Positions 1 to 5,439 of a stretch of DNA of 6,269 nt are shown here, one piece after another (the stretch's first letter is position 1; each line of letters opens with the position of its first letter). A model generated the notes under the pieces. The model was not told the origin of the DNA. It was given only the letters and a program-made list of their open reading frames with translations, and did no database searches. The stretch is from Fidelibacterota bacterium (GTDB lineage: Bacteria > Fidelibacterota > UBA2242): the NCBI GenBank assembly GCA_003527965.1, contig DPVY01000267.1:1-6269 (forward strand), given 5' to 3'. Both the position numbers and the translations under genes were made by a program.

Positions 1-400
1 ATACTCCTTTGCCGGTAAACTCCTTTTCTCCCGGCACATTGAGCATACGCGGCAAACCTCCGGAAGCGATAATCACGGTTTTGGTTTTATATTCTTTCTT
101 TTCGGTCCGAACGGTATGGCAGGCGTCTCCGGGAATGATAGATGTTACCTCGTCATATTCGTGGATTTTTACATTGAATTTTTCAGCCTGTTGCCTGAAT
201 TTTATCATCAAATCAGGTCCGGCAATACCCTCTGGAAATCCCGGATAATTTTCTATTAAATCGGTTACGTTTGGTAAGCCGCCGGTCATGGACTTTTCCA
301 GTAAAACGGTGTCAAGCTTTTCGCGGGCGGTATAGATTCCCGATGTAAAGCCCGCCGGTCCGCCGCCAATAATGACCACATCGTAGAGATTGTCGTTCAT
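1..400 (-). CDS. trxB: Thioredoxin reductase-like FAD/NAD(P)H oxidoreductase, N-terminal part (runs off left edge)
   Basis: Reading the minus strand from ATG at 400-398 gives 133 open codons up to the window edge, so more than half of a normal protein of about 310 residues is missing. Visible: the FAD dinucleotide-binding glycine motif GGGPAG at residues 12-17 inside the first beta-alpha-beta unit, an acidic residue (E35) ending the second strand, the TrxB-type segment ENYPGFPEGI around residues 50-59, and the strand and turn ASGG (112-115) followed by PRMLNVPGE (117-125). These place it in the low-molecular-weight thioredoxin reductase family, which passes electrons from NADPH through FAD to thioredoxin in the cytoplasm. 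The start is supported by AGGAG 9 nt upstream (minus strand, 414-410). Two usual signatures are altered: the GGQ after the second strand reads GGL (40-42), and the common ATGA reads ASGG. The redox CxxC motif and NADPH domain lie outside the window, so a related non-thioredoxin member of the superfamily remains possible. Confidence 0.88.
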   Translation of the reverse strand, partial: MNDNLYDVVIIGGGPAGFTSGIYTAREKLDTVLLEKSMTGGLPNVTDLIENYPGFPEGIAGPDLMIKFRQQAEKFNVKIHEYDEVTSIIPGDACHTVRTEKKEYKTKTVIIASGGLPRMLNVPGEKEFTGKGV

Positions 401-451
401 ATAAATTTTCTCCTGTTGTAAAATTATCTTAAGGTTCGTTTTAATTGATTA

Positions 452-481
452 AATATACGGCAAAAGGTTACGTTTAGGCAA
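452..481 (-). promoter_or_regulatory. Candidate promoter for trxB
   Basis: On the minus strand, TTGCCT (481-476) and TATATT (457-452) are separated by 18 bp, matching a sigma-70-type promoter at 4/6 and 5/6 positions. Transcription would start near 445 and leave a leader of about 45 nt before the trxB ATG. A short inverted repeat TTAAT-2-ATTAA (441-452) touches the -10 element and could be an operator, although AT-rich repeats of this size also arise by chance. Found by eye only. If the organism uses a Bacteroidota-type promoter consensus this match would mean less. Confidence 0.33.
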
Positions 482-581
482 TAATAGTTCAATTATAGGA
501 ATTTCCGGGGAATAATCATACTAAGAAAATGAGATGTAATCCTGTTTCTGCGGGAACACCTTTCGGAGGAATAGTTGAGGA

Positions 582-706
582 GTGAGTAAGGAGAGAATTG
601 TTGATGAGATCTTACGGTTATATCGACGCATATCCGGCATCTTTCGTCATTTACCTTATGAAAAGTTTTCAGGGCTGTCATTGACAATCTGAGAAGCACT
701 GAGTAA
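582..706 (+). pseudogene. Probable remnant of a MarR-family regulator (N-terminal helix only)
   Basis: A frame from GTG 582 to TGA 692 encodes 36 residues. The translation begins SKERIVDEILRLYRRI and continues HLPYEKFSGLSLTI. This resembles the first dimerisation helix of MarR-family regulators and the lead-in to helix 2, where the family typically continues as LT-(I/L)-PQLR. Here the frame stops right after LTI. The next frame reads LRSTE and then stops at TAA 704-706, as expected if about 5 nt that encoded PQ had been lost. The wing-helix DNA-binding domain is absent, so no working regulator is encoded. GGAGGA (565-570) lies 11 nt before the GTG. The alternative is a genuine 36-residue small protein or a chance reading frame. 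The family match is from memory of the motif, not from a search. Confidence 0.38.
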
Positions 707-709
707 ATT
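681..709 (+). promoter_or_regulatory. Candidate sigma-70-type promoter for eno
   Basis: A perfect -35 hexamer TTGACA (681-686) and TAAATT (704-709, 4/6 match to TATAAT) are separated by exactly 17 bp. Transcription would start near 716 and give a leader of about 47 nt carrying the strong GGAGG site of eno. The -35 lies inside the last codons of the MarR-like fragment. If real, it would drive eno and the coupled ftsB-type gene. Confidence 0.5.
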
Positions 710-762
710 TACGGTCGAGTTTATTGCTGAAATTGTAAAAATAATAAATGGAGGAACTTTAA

Positions 763-2043
763 ATGAGTACAATAACTGATGTAAATGCCCGTGAAATTTT
801 AGATTCCCGCGGCAACCCGACTATTGAAGTAGAAGTATTGACCGAGAGTGGTTTCTATGGCAGCGCCGCGGTACCGTCCGGCGCATCTACCGGTGAACAT
901 GAAGCTGTTGAGCTAAGAGATGGTGATAAAAGTCGCTTTATGGGCAAAGGTGTCTTAAAAGCCGTCCAGAATGTAAATGAAATTATTGCTCCGGAAATCA
1001 TCGGTGAAGATGTCTTGGACCAGGCCTATATTGATAAACTTTTAGTTGAAATTGACGGCACGCCCAATAAGAGTAAATTAGGAGCCAATGCAACTCTGGG
1101 GGTATCATTATCAGTTGCCAAAGCTGCGGCGAACCTTGTGGGCTTACCGCTTTACAAATATATCGGCGGAACAAATGCGAGAGTATTGCCGGTGCCCATG
1201 ATGAATATATTAAACGGCGGCAGTCATGCCGATAATAATGTTGATCTTCAGGAGTTCATGATTTTTCCGGCCGGAGCAGGCTCTTTCCGGGATGCCTTGA
1301 GAATGGGAGTTGAAACATTTCATAATCTGAAATCTGTCTTGAAAGCCAAGGGTTTAAACACCGCCGTTGGCGATGAGGGCGGATTTGCACCGAATCTGAG
1401 ATCCAATGTTGAAGCTATCGAAATAATCCTGGAAGCCGCTGAAAAAACCGGTTATAAAATCGGTAAAGAGCTGTTTATTGCTCTTGATCCGGCATCTTCG
1501 GAATTTTATAACAAAACGACGAAGAAATATGAACTAAAATCGGAAAACCGGTCTTTGACATCGGAAGAAATGGTGCAATATTATAAAGATATAGTAACTA
1601 AGTATCCGGTAGTATCCATCGAAGATGGTTTGGCTGAGGATGATTGGGATGGTTGGAAATATATGCAAAAGGAACTCGGCGACAAGATCCAGATTGTCGG
1701 CGACGATCTGACCGTCACCAATGTTGAGCGTCTGAAGCGGGCGATTAATGAGAAATCCATGAATTCCATTTTGATTAAATTGAACCAGATTGGTACCCTT
1801 ACCGAAACACTCGATGCAATTAATCTGGCTCATCGCAGTGGCTTTACTACGGTTATCTCGCACCGCTCCGGTGAAACCGAGGATACGACAATTGCCGATC
1901 TGGCGGTGGCGGTAAATGCCGGACAGATCAAAACCGGTTCCGCCTGCCGGACGGATCGTGTCTGTAAATACAATCAGCTCCTGCGAATTGAAGAAGAGCT
2001 GGAAGACGAAGCGATTTTCTGGGGAATTAATATTCTTAAATGA
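763..2043 (+). CDS. eno: Enolase (phosphopyruvate hydratase)
   Basis: Enolase converts 2-phosphoglycerate to phosphoenolpyruvate in glycolysis and the reverse in gluconeogenesis. It is cytoplasmic and Mg-dependent, and in many bacteria also sits in the RNA degradosome. The 426-residue length is normal for the family and the whole protein aligns by motif. All key residues are present: Q163/E164 in the DLQEF segment, the catalytic acid/base E205 in GDEGGFAP, Mg ligands D242, E287 and D314, catalytic K339 in ILIKLNQIGT, H367-R368-S369 in SHRSGET, and K390 in QIKTGS. The N-terminal DSRGNPT and the flexible loop SGASTGEHEA are also present. ATG 763 is the clear start, with GGAGG (750-754) 8 nt upstream. 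C395 and C401 next to the K390 segment are unusual local substitutions, but nothing suggests loss of function. The stop codon overlaps the start of the next gene as ATGA. Confidence 0.98.
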   Translation: MSTITDVNAREILDSRGNPTIEVEVLTESGFYGSAAVPSGASTGEHEAVELRDGDKSRFMGKGVLKAVQNVNEIIAPEIIGEDVLDQAYIDKLLVEIDGTPNKSKLGANATLGVSLSVAKAAANLVGLPLYKYIGGTNARVLPVPMMNILNGGSHADNNVDLQEFMIFPAGAGSFRDALRMGVETFHNLKSVLKAKGLNTAVGDEGGFAPNLRSNVEAIEIILEAAEKTGYKIGKELFIALDPASSEFYNKTTKKYELKSENRSLTSEEMVQYYKDIVTKYPVVSIEDGLAEDDWDGWKYMQKELGDKIQIVGDDLTVTNVERLKRAINEKSMNSILIKLNQIGTLTETLDAINLAHRSGFTTVISHRSGETEDTTIADLAVAVNAGQIKTGSACRTDRVCKYNQLLRIEEELEDEAIFWGINILK

Positions 2044-2387
2044 TGCGAAAAAAGACCGCCAGAGTCCGGTATAAAAAACATTCTGACGCCTCCAATATCA
2101 GACATTTATACTGGATTCTGGCGGTTTTGTCTCTTATTACAATATTCATCTTAACCTTTGTTATTAGTGATTACGGGATATATCAAGTTTACCAGCTAAA
2201 CCAGCAAAAACGCCGGCTCCATACCCATATCGAAAACCTGAAGATAGAACAGGATTCTCTTCTTGTCGAAAAAGCACGGCTGGAAAATGATTTAGATTAT
2301 ATCGAGAAACTTGCCCGTGAGCGCTATCGTATGGCGAAAAAAGGGGAAAAGGTTTTTAGAGTTATTGAACGACCCTCAAAAAAATAA
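2040..2387 (+). CDS. ftsB: DivIC/FtsB-family septum formation initiator
   Basis: Small bitopic inner-membrane cell-division protein of 115 residues. The order is a basic cytoplasmic N-terminus (residues 1-21), one transmembrane helix (about 22-43), then a periplasmic coiled coil rich in Leu, Glu and Lys (about 50-84). It ends with the family hallmark YIEKLARERYRMAKKGEKVF (88-107). In model bacteria FtsB/DivIC joins FtsL and FtsQ/DivIB to activate septal peptidoglycan synthesis. The first ATG (2040) overlaps the eno stop codon by 4 nt. A second ATG (2043) follows at once and would shorten the protein by one residue. No strong ribosome-binding site precedes either, so translation is probably coupled to eno. 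Placing ftsB directly after eno is also seen in many proteobacteria, which supports the assignment. The family is certain enough, but FtsB versus DivIC is a naming choice. Confidence 0.9.
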   Translation: MMRKKTARVRYKKHSDASNIRHLYWILAVLSLITIFILTFVISDYGIYQVYQLNQQKRRLHTHIENLKIEQDSLLVEKARLENDLDYIEKLARERYRMAKKGEKVFRVIERPSKK

Positions 2388-2451
2388 TATTGATTTTCCA
2401 AATAAAGTTATAAATTCACACAAATAGTTAAGGCAACTTTAGGCATTCTAT

Positions 2452-2673
2452 ATGGATTTAGATTGGAGTTGTCGCATTGATTGGTCTGATGGTCGGAATC
2501 TGTCCGGTAAATTCATTTTATCCCGATTGGCGGGAAATTGCAACAATATCCCGATGAAGAGGTCAAGAAGACGGCGCTAAAAAAGCAAAAAAAGAAGAAA
2601 TAATTGAGATAACCGGCGCGCCGGGCAATATCCGGATATTGTTTTCGAGCGCGTTGATACATTGATGAAATAA
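2452..2673 (+). pseudogene. Possible frame-broken remnant of a small secreted or envelope protein
   Basis: No frame stays open, but protein-like segments follow each other in order in different frames. ATG 2452 begins MDL. A one-base shift at about 2461 then gives IGVVALIGLMVGICPVNS, which resembles a signal peptide or lipoprotein leader. A further shift gives LQQYPDEEVKKTALKKQ, a Lys-rich segment ending in A-rich runs (2578-2601) prone to slippage. Another shift gives EEIIEITGAPG, and a last one GQYPDIVFERVDTLMK with stop TAA 2671-2673. At least four shifts are needed. Without shifts, ATG 2452 encodes only 42 residues (to 2580) ending in an Arg-rich tail that looks like misreading. The explanation could be real gene decay or assembly error. 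I do not recognise the parent family. Confidence 0.35.
2613..2641. repeat. Two adjacent perfect palindromes
   Basis: CCGGCGCGCCGG (2613-2624, 12 bp) and CAATATCCGGATATTG (2626-2641, 16 bp) are each perfect inverted repeats without a spacer, separated by a single G. Lacking loops, they are poor terminators but have the shape of protein-binding dyads or restriction-type sites. The second shares a central CCGG with the ends of the first. Both lie inside the frame-broken region. Confidence 0.6.
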
Positions 2674-2684
2674 ACAGGAAGACT

Positions 2685-2723
2685 GCCGGACGGCTGAAAT
2701 GTCACGGTCGGCGATTTCTTTTT
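2685..2723 (+). terminator. Weak candidate rho-independent terminator after eno-ftsB
   Basis: GCCGG (2685-2689) can pair with TCGGC (2708-2712), including one G-U pair, around a loop of about 18 nt, and is followed by a T-rich tail (2715-2723, interrupted by one C). The stem is short and the loop long, so this is only suggestive. If active it would separate the eno-ftsB transcript from the downstream envelope cluster. Confidence 0.2.
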
Positions 2724-2772
2724 AAATGTTTTGCTATTAACCGGAAATAGTAAAAGGGTTTTGCTTTTTAGA

Positions 2773-3567
2773 ATGACTCGGAATCTCATTGCAGTAATAT
2801 TTCTAAGTATTACGGTAAGCTATGCCGCATTTGAATTGCAGACGATTAATCCTCGTGTGATTGCCCGGGGAAATGTCGGTTCACTTCACCATTATGCCCT
2901 GAATCCCGCCGCCAACACGGAAATTTCCGGTAGATTTATTCGTTTTGATTACAGCCGGCTTTATGGTATCAAAGGGCTGGATTATTTCGATGTACAAACG
3001 GGCTGGACATCAGCCAAACAACGGTACGCCGGCATTGGTTTAAAGTCCTTTGGGAATTCTATTTATCAGGAAAAAACTTTGGGAATATCCTATGCCCGGA
3101 AGTTTGTCGAAATTCTTTCTGTGGGAATAATGGTCAATTATTATCATATATCCATAACGGGGTTCAATGGATCCGGGGCGTTTGGAGTGACCGTCGGCAC
3201 AAAATATTATTTAACGGATTTATTTCAATTTGCGATTTTGTACCAGAATGTCAATAGCCCGAGCATCTATTCAAAAGCCGACCATTTACCGGAATGTCTC
3301 ATGTTTGGGATCCAAGCTACATTACACCCCAAAATAGAGTGGTGCGCCGAGTTATACAAGGATACGGAATTCCCATTTTCACCACGAACAGGATTGTGTT
3401 TGGAAATTTTGCCGGCGCTTGATATTGCGACGGGTGTACAACTAAATCCCGACCGTTTTTCATGTGGCGTGTCGTTTCATTGGAAAGGGCTTCAAGTTGA
3501 TGCGGCTTTTCTTCATCACATGGTCCTGCCCTACACGATTTACTGCGGATGTGGAATTTGCTTCTGA
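2773..3567 (+). CDS. PorV-like (UPF0164-type) outer-membrane beta-barrel protein
   Basis: The 264-residue protein has an N-terminal signal peptide with likely cleavage after A18 (SYA|AF). The short conserved lead VIARGNVGS...YALNPAAN (residues 29-48) corresponds to the family's usual AR-x-x-(G/A)-x-GG-A-x-x-NPA opening. The rest is alternating amphipathic strands with turns such as GISYARKF, NVNSPSI and GVQLNPDRFSCGV, ending in a terminal Phe as outer-membrane barrels do. The family is common in FCB phyla. PorV itself shuttles type IX secretion cargo, but most relatives have no known function and no other type IX genes are visible here. I chose ATG 2773 because it starts directly at the signal peptide. 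The frame is open upstream to TTG 2731, but that would add 14 unneeded residues. No strong ribosome-binding site was found. Seven cysteines in the mature part, three in the last seven residues, are unusual. The 3' end overlaps the next gene by 19 bp. Confidence 0.72.
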   Translation: MTRNLIAVIFLSITVSYAAFELQTINPRVIARGNVGSLHHYALNPAANTEISGRFIRFDYSRLYGIKGLDYFDVQTGWTSAKQRYAGIGLKSFGNSIYQEKTLGISYARKFVEILSVGIMVNYYHISITGFNGSGAFGVTVGTKYYLTDLFQFAILYQNVNSPSIYSKADHLPECLMFGIQATLHPKIEWCAELYKDTEFPFSPRTGLCLEILPALDIATGVQLNPDRFSCGVSFHWKGLQVDAAFLHHMVLPYTIYCGCGICF

Positions 3568-5408
3568 AAAAGCTGCTGCTGGGCATATCTGTTTTGCTAA
3601 TACCAGTGGACTTTCTGGCTGCCGAAAATCTATTATCGGAAGTGCTGCTGGATCAATTTCTGGATTTGCAAGATATTACCGCCGATGAGATTGAATCGTA
3701 TCTTGAACAATTCACGACTAATCCCCTGATTTGGGAAAATTGCAGTGCCGTCGAGATTGAAGCATTACCTTTATCGGAGAGACTAAAAGAACCGCTGATT
3801 AATCTGAAAGCCCGAAAGATTTCGATCCGGGATTGGGCTGATTTTGCCCAAAAAACCGGGCTGGAGCCTGAAGAGGTGGAAATTGTTAAACTGTTTTTCA
3901 GAATTACTCAAAAACCAGGTTCAAATCGAATTTCATTGTTAAACTTTACATCTTTGGTATCCGATCCTGAACCCGATGTGAATAAAAACCTGGTCCGTGG
4001 AAAAATCTATTATAAAGACGGTGGTGTGGCTGGGGTTGTTGCCGAAAGAGATGCGGGTGAACGAACTCTTTGGGATTACCGCAATGTATCATTACGGATA
4101 CCGGTTGTCTCTTATGGTGTAGAATTAGGCGCCGCTGCATTTCGGTTCAACTGGGGACACGGTTTGCTCTTCTCCCGCAACGGCATGCCGAGAAAGAGTA
4201 TTAATGTTAGCAGCACAATTCTTCCCCGAACCCAGCAATTTGGAGTATATTTGGGATCTGATGAAAACCGGTATATGAGTGGAGCCAATTTTACTTACAA
4301 AAAAAGCGGATTTACATTCTATTCAATGGCGTCAAATCACTACTTAGATGCTGCGATCTCTGATTCGGGACACGGCTCCTTCCGGACGACCGGCATCCAT
4401 ATTTCTGATGTAGAATTATCGGGAAAAAATGCAATCACAGAGAAAACATTTGGCGCCGGGTTGCTTTATGTCTCAAAGGATAATCAATGGGGAGCTCTGG
4501 CGTTTCGTTCGCAATATTCGCATCCGCTAAAGTATTATTCTGGTAATAATCATATTCAGGGCTATTCCGTCTATCAAAAATTTTCAAGCGGAGATTGGGT
4601 TTTTTCCGGTGAGGGTGCGTTTCTTAATTCCGGGGAATTTGCAGTTGTCCAGGGCTGTGTATTTCGTCAGGGCGGGATCAAAGCAGGTCTGCAGGCCCGC
4701 TACTTCTCCGATCAATTTTTTACATCCATGTCCGGGGCGGTGAAGGAATTTCCCTCGACTCCTTCAAATGAAAGGGGTTTATATGCAGGTCTGTCGACAA
4801 AGCTGCTCCGTTTTTACCAGGTGAGCGCGTATGTGGATTTTTTTGCCAAGAATCGGTCCTTTAAGGCGGGCGTCAATCCCCCAAAAGGAACAGAGGCATT
4901 ATTATTCGTTCAGCGCCGGTGGAAAAAGCAACACTTTATAGACATCCGGTTTAAACGCAGCCTGACTTATCAATCAGCAGGCGAGGATATTTTGAAAAAC
5001 CAGATATCCTTTTCTTCGCGTTATTATTTTATGAAAAATATTTGGCTTTCTTTAAGAGGCGCCACTGTGCGATCTAATTCAACGGGAATAAAAAAGATTG
5101 GTTCGGGAATATGTCTCTACTCGACATTTGAGCAATCAAGGGGGGTGCAAATAACCGCCGGAACCACCCATTTTTACTGCCCTACAAGTGATACAAGGGT
5201 TTATCTCTTTGAACCGGGAACGCCATTGCGGTTTAATATGGTGTCTTTATATGGAACCGGTTATCGCCGGTTCATGACGGTTCGGCAGAAGTTCAGGAAA
5301 AGTATAGATCTGGTTGCAACTGTTAAAAGCCAGTCAAAACGAGGCATTACGGAAAACCGGTTTCATGATTCTTTTATCATTGAATTTCAGATGTTGGTTG
5401 ATTTATGA
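3549..5408 (+). CDS. Helix-hairpin-helix (ComEA-like) protein with predicted C-terminal outer-membrane beta-barrel
   Basis: The 619-residue secreted protein has a signal peptide with K7/K8, a hydrophobic core and probable cleavage after A25 (LAA|EN). Residues about 26-56 are acidic and helical. Residues about 57-118 follow the helix-hairpin-helix pattern of ComEA-like proteins, with NCSAVEIEALP in the place of the usual LNTATxEELxxLP, followed by a second hairpin unit (IRDWADFAQKTGLEPEEV). From about residue 145 it is a series of short amphipathic strands. These include WGHGLLFSRNG (202-212), SDENRYMSGA (237-246) and the stretch SDVELSGKNAITEKTFGAGL (286-305), which resembles the segment with consensus ...ELA-KNAL-E-LYGG... 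in HhH-barrel proteins of Bacteroidota-like phyla. The role of that family is not established. HhH motifs usually bind DNA without sequence specificity, so a part in DNA uptake or envelope binding is inference. ATG 3549 lies inside the end of the previous gene, so translation is probably coupled. The C-terminus ends in Leu rather than an aromatic residue. Confidence 0.75.
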   Translation: MWNLLLKKLLLGISVLLIPVDFLAAENLLSEVLLDQFLDLQDITADEIESYLEQFTTNPLIWENCSAVEIEALPLSERLKEPLINLKARKISIRDWADFAQKTGLEPEEVEIVKLFFRITQKPGSNRISLLNFTSLVSDPEPDVNKNLVRGKIYYKDGGVAGVVAERDAGERTLWDYRNVSLRIPVVSYGVELGAAAFRFNWGHGLLFSRNGMPRKSINVSSTILPRTQQFGVYLGSDENRYMSGANFTYKKSGFTFYSMASNHYLDAAISDSGHGSFRTTGIHISDVELSGKNAITEKTFGAGLLYVSKDNQWGALAFRSQYSHPLKYYSGNNHIQGYSVYQKFSSGDWVFSGEGAFLNSGEFAVVQGCVFRQGGIKAGLQARYFSDQFFTSMSGAVKEFPSTPSNERGLYAGLSTKLLRFYQVSAYVDFFAKNRSFKAGVNPPKGTEALLFVQRRWKKQHFIDIRFKRSLTYQSAGEDILKNQISFSSRYYFMKNIWLSLRGATVRSNSTGIKKIGSGICLYSTFEQSRGVQITAGTTHFYCPTSDTRVYLFEPGTPLRFNMVSLYGTGYRRFMTVRQKFRKSIDLVATVKSQSKRGITENRFHDSFIIEFQMLVDL

Positions 5409-5439
5409 ATATGTAGTTCGTAATTTCCCGCCGGTTTTT

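Larger units (their letters stand above)
401..762. other. Divergent trxB/eno intergenic region
   Basis: This 362-bp stretch separates two divergently transcribed genes. It holds a candidate promoter for each and a short MarR-like fragment at 582-706. I see nothing recognisable at 482-581 apart from an 18-codon open stretch from ATG 529, which has no protein-like features. The 68-codon minus-strand frame at 493-699 has no recognisable content and no convincing ribosome-binding site. No tRNA, riboswitch or strong hairpin terminator was recognised. Confidence 0.6.
2388..2772. other. Gene-poor stretch between ftsB and the envelope cluster
   Basis: This 385-bp stretch has no intact gene. The first 60 bp are AT-rich and featureless. 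From about 2452 to 2673 protein-like segments appear in shifting frames (entered separately), with two adjacent palindromes inside. After that come a weak hairpin with a T-rich tail and an AT-rich lead-in to the ATG at 2773. I could not pick a convincing promoter for the downstream cluster here. Confidence 0.6.

Noticed and set aside
9..248. 79-codon plus-strand open frame
   Set aside because: It lies entirely opposite the clear thioredoxin reductase-like coding sequence and its translation shows no domain or motif.
493..699. 68-codon minus-strand open frame in the trxB/eno spacer
   Set aside because: No recognisable motif and no convincing ribosome-binding site. The opposite strand of the same stretch carries the MarR-like fragment and the eno promoter candidate.
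1534..1863. 109-codon and nested 62-codon minus-strand frames inside eno
   Set aside because: Antisense shadows of an intact enolase gene with all catalytic residues.
2731..2772. Upstream TTG start for the PorV-like gene
   Set aside because: It would place 14 mostly hydrophobic or basic residues before an already complete signal peptide, and has no better ribosome-binding site than ATG 2773.
2577..2789. 70-codon minus-strand frame over the gene-poor stretch
   Set aside because: Its Leu/Phe-rich end is the complement of A-rich runs, and the frame overlaps the start of the PorV-like gene. No domain is visible.
3317..3688. Minus-strand frame 3317-3586 and plus-strand frame 3464-3688
   Set aside because: Both overlap the well-supported barrel genes in other frames and have no family features.
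3946..4140. 64-codon minus-strand frame within the HhH-barrel gene
   Set aside because: Antisense shadow rich in His, Arg and Gln with no motif.
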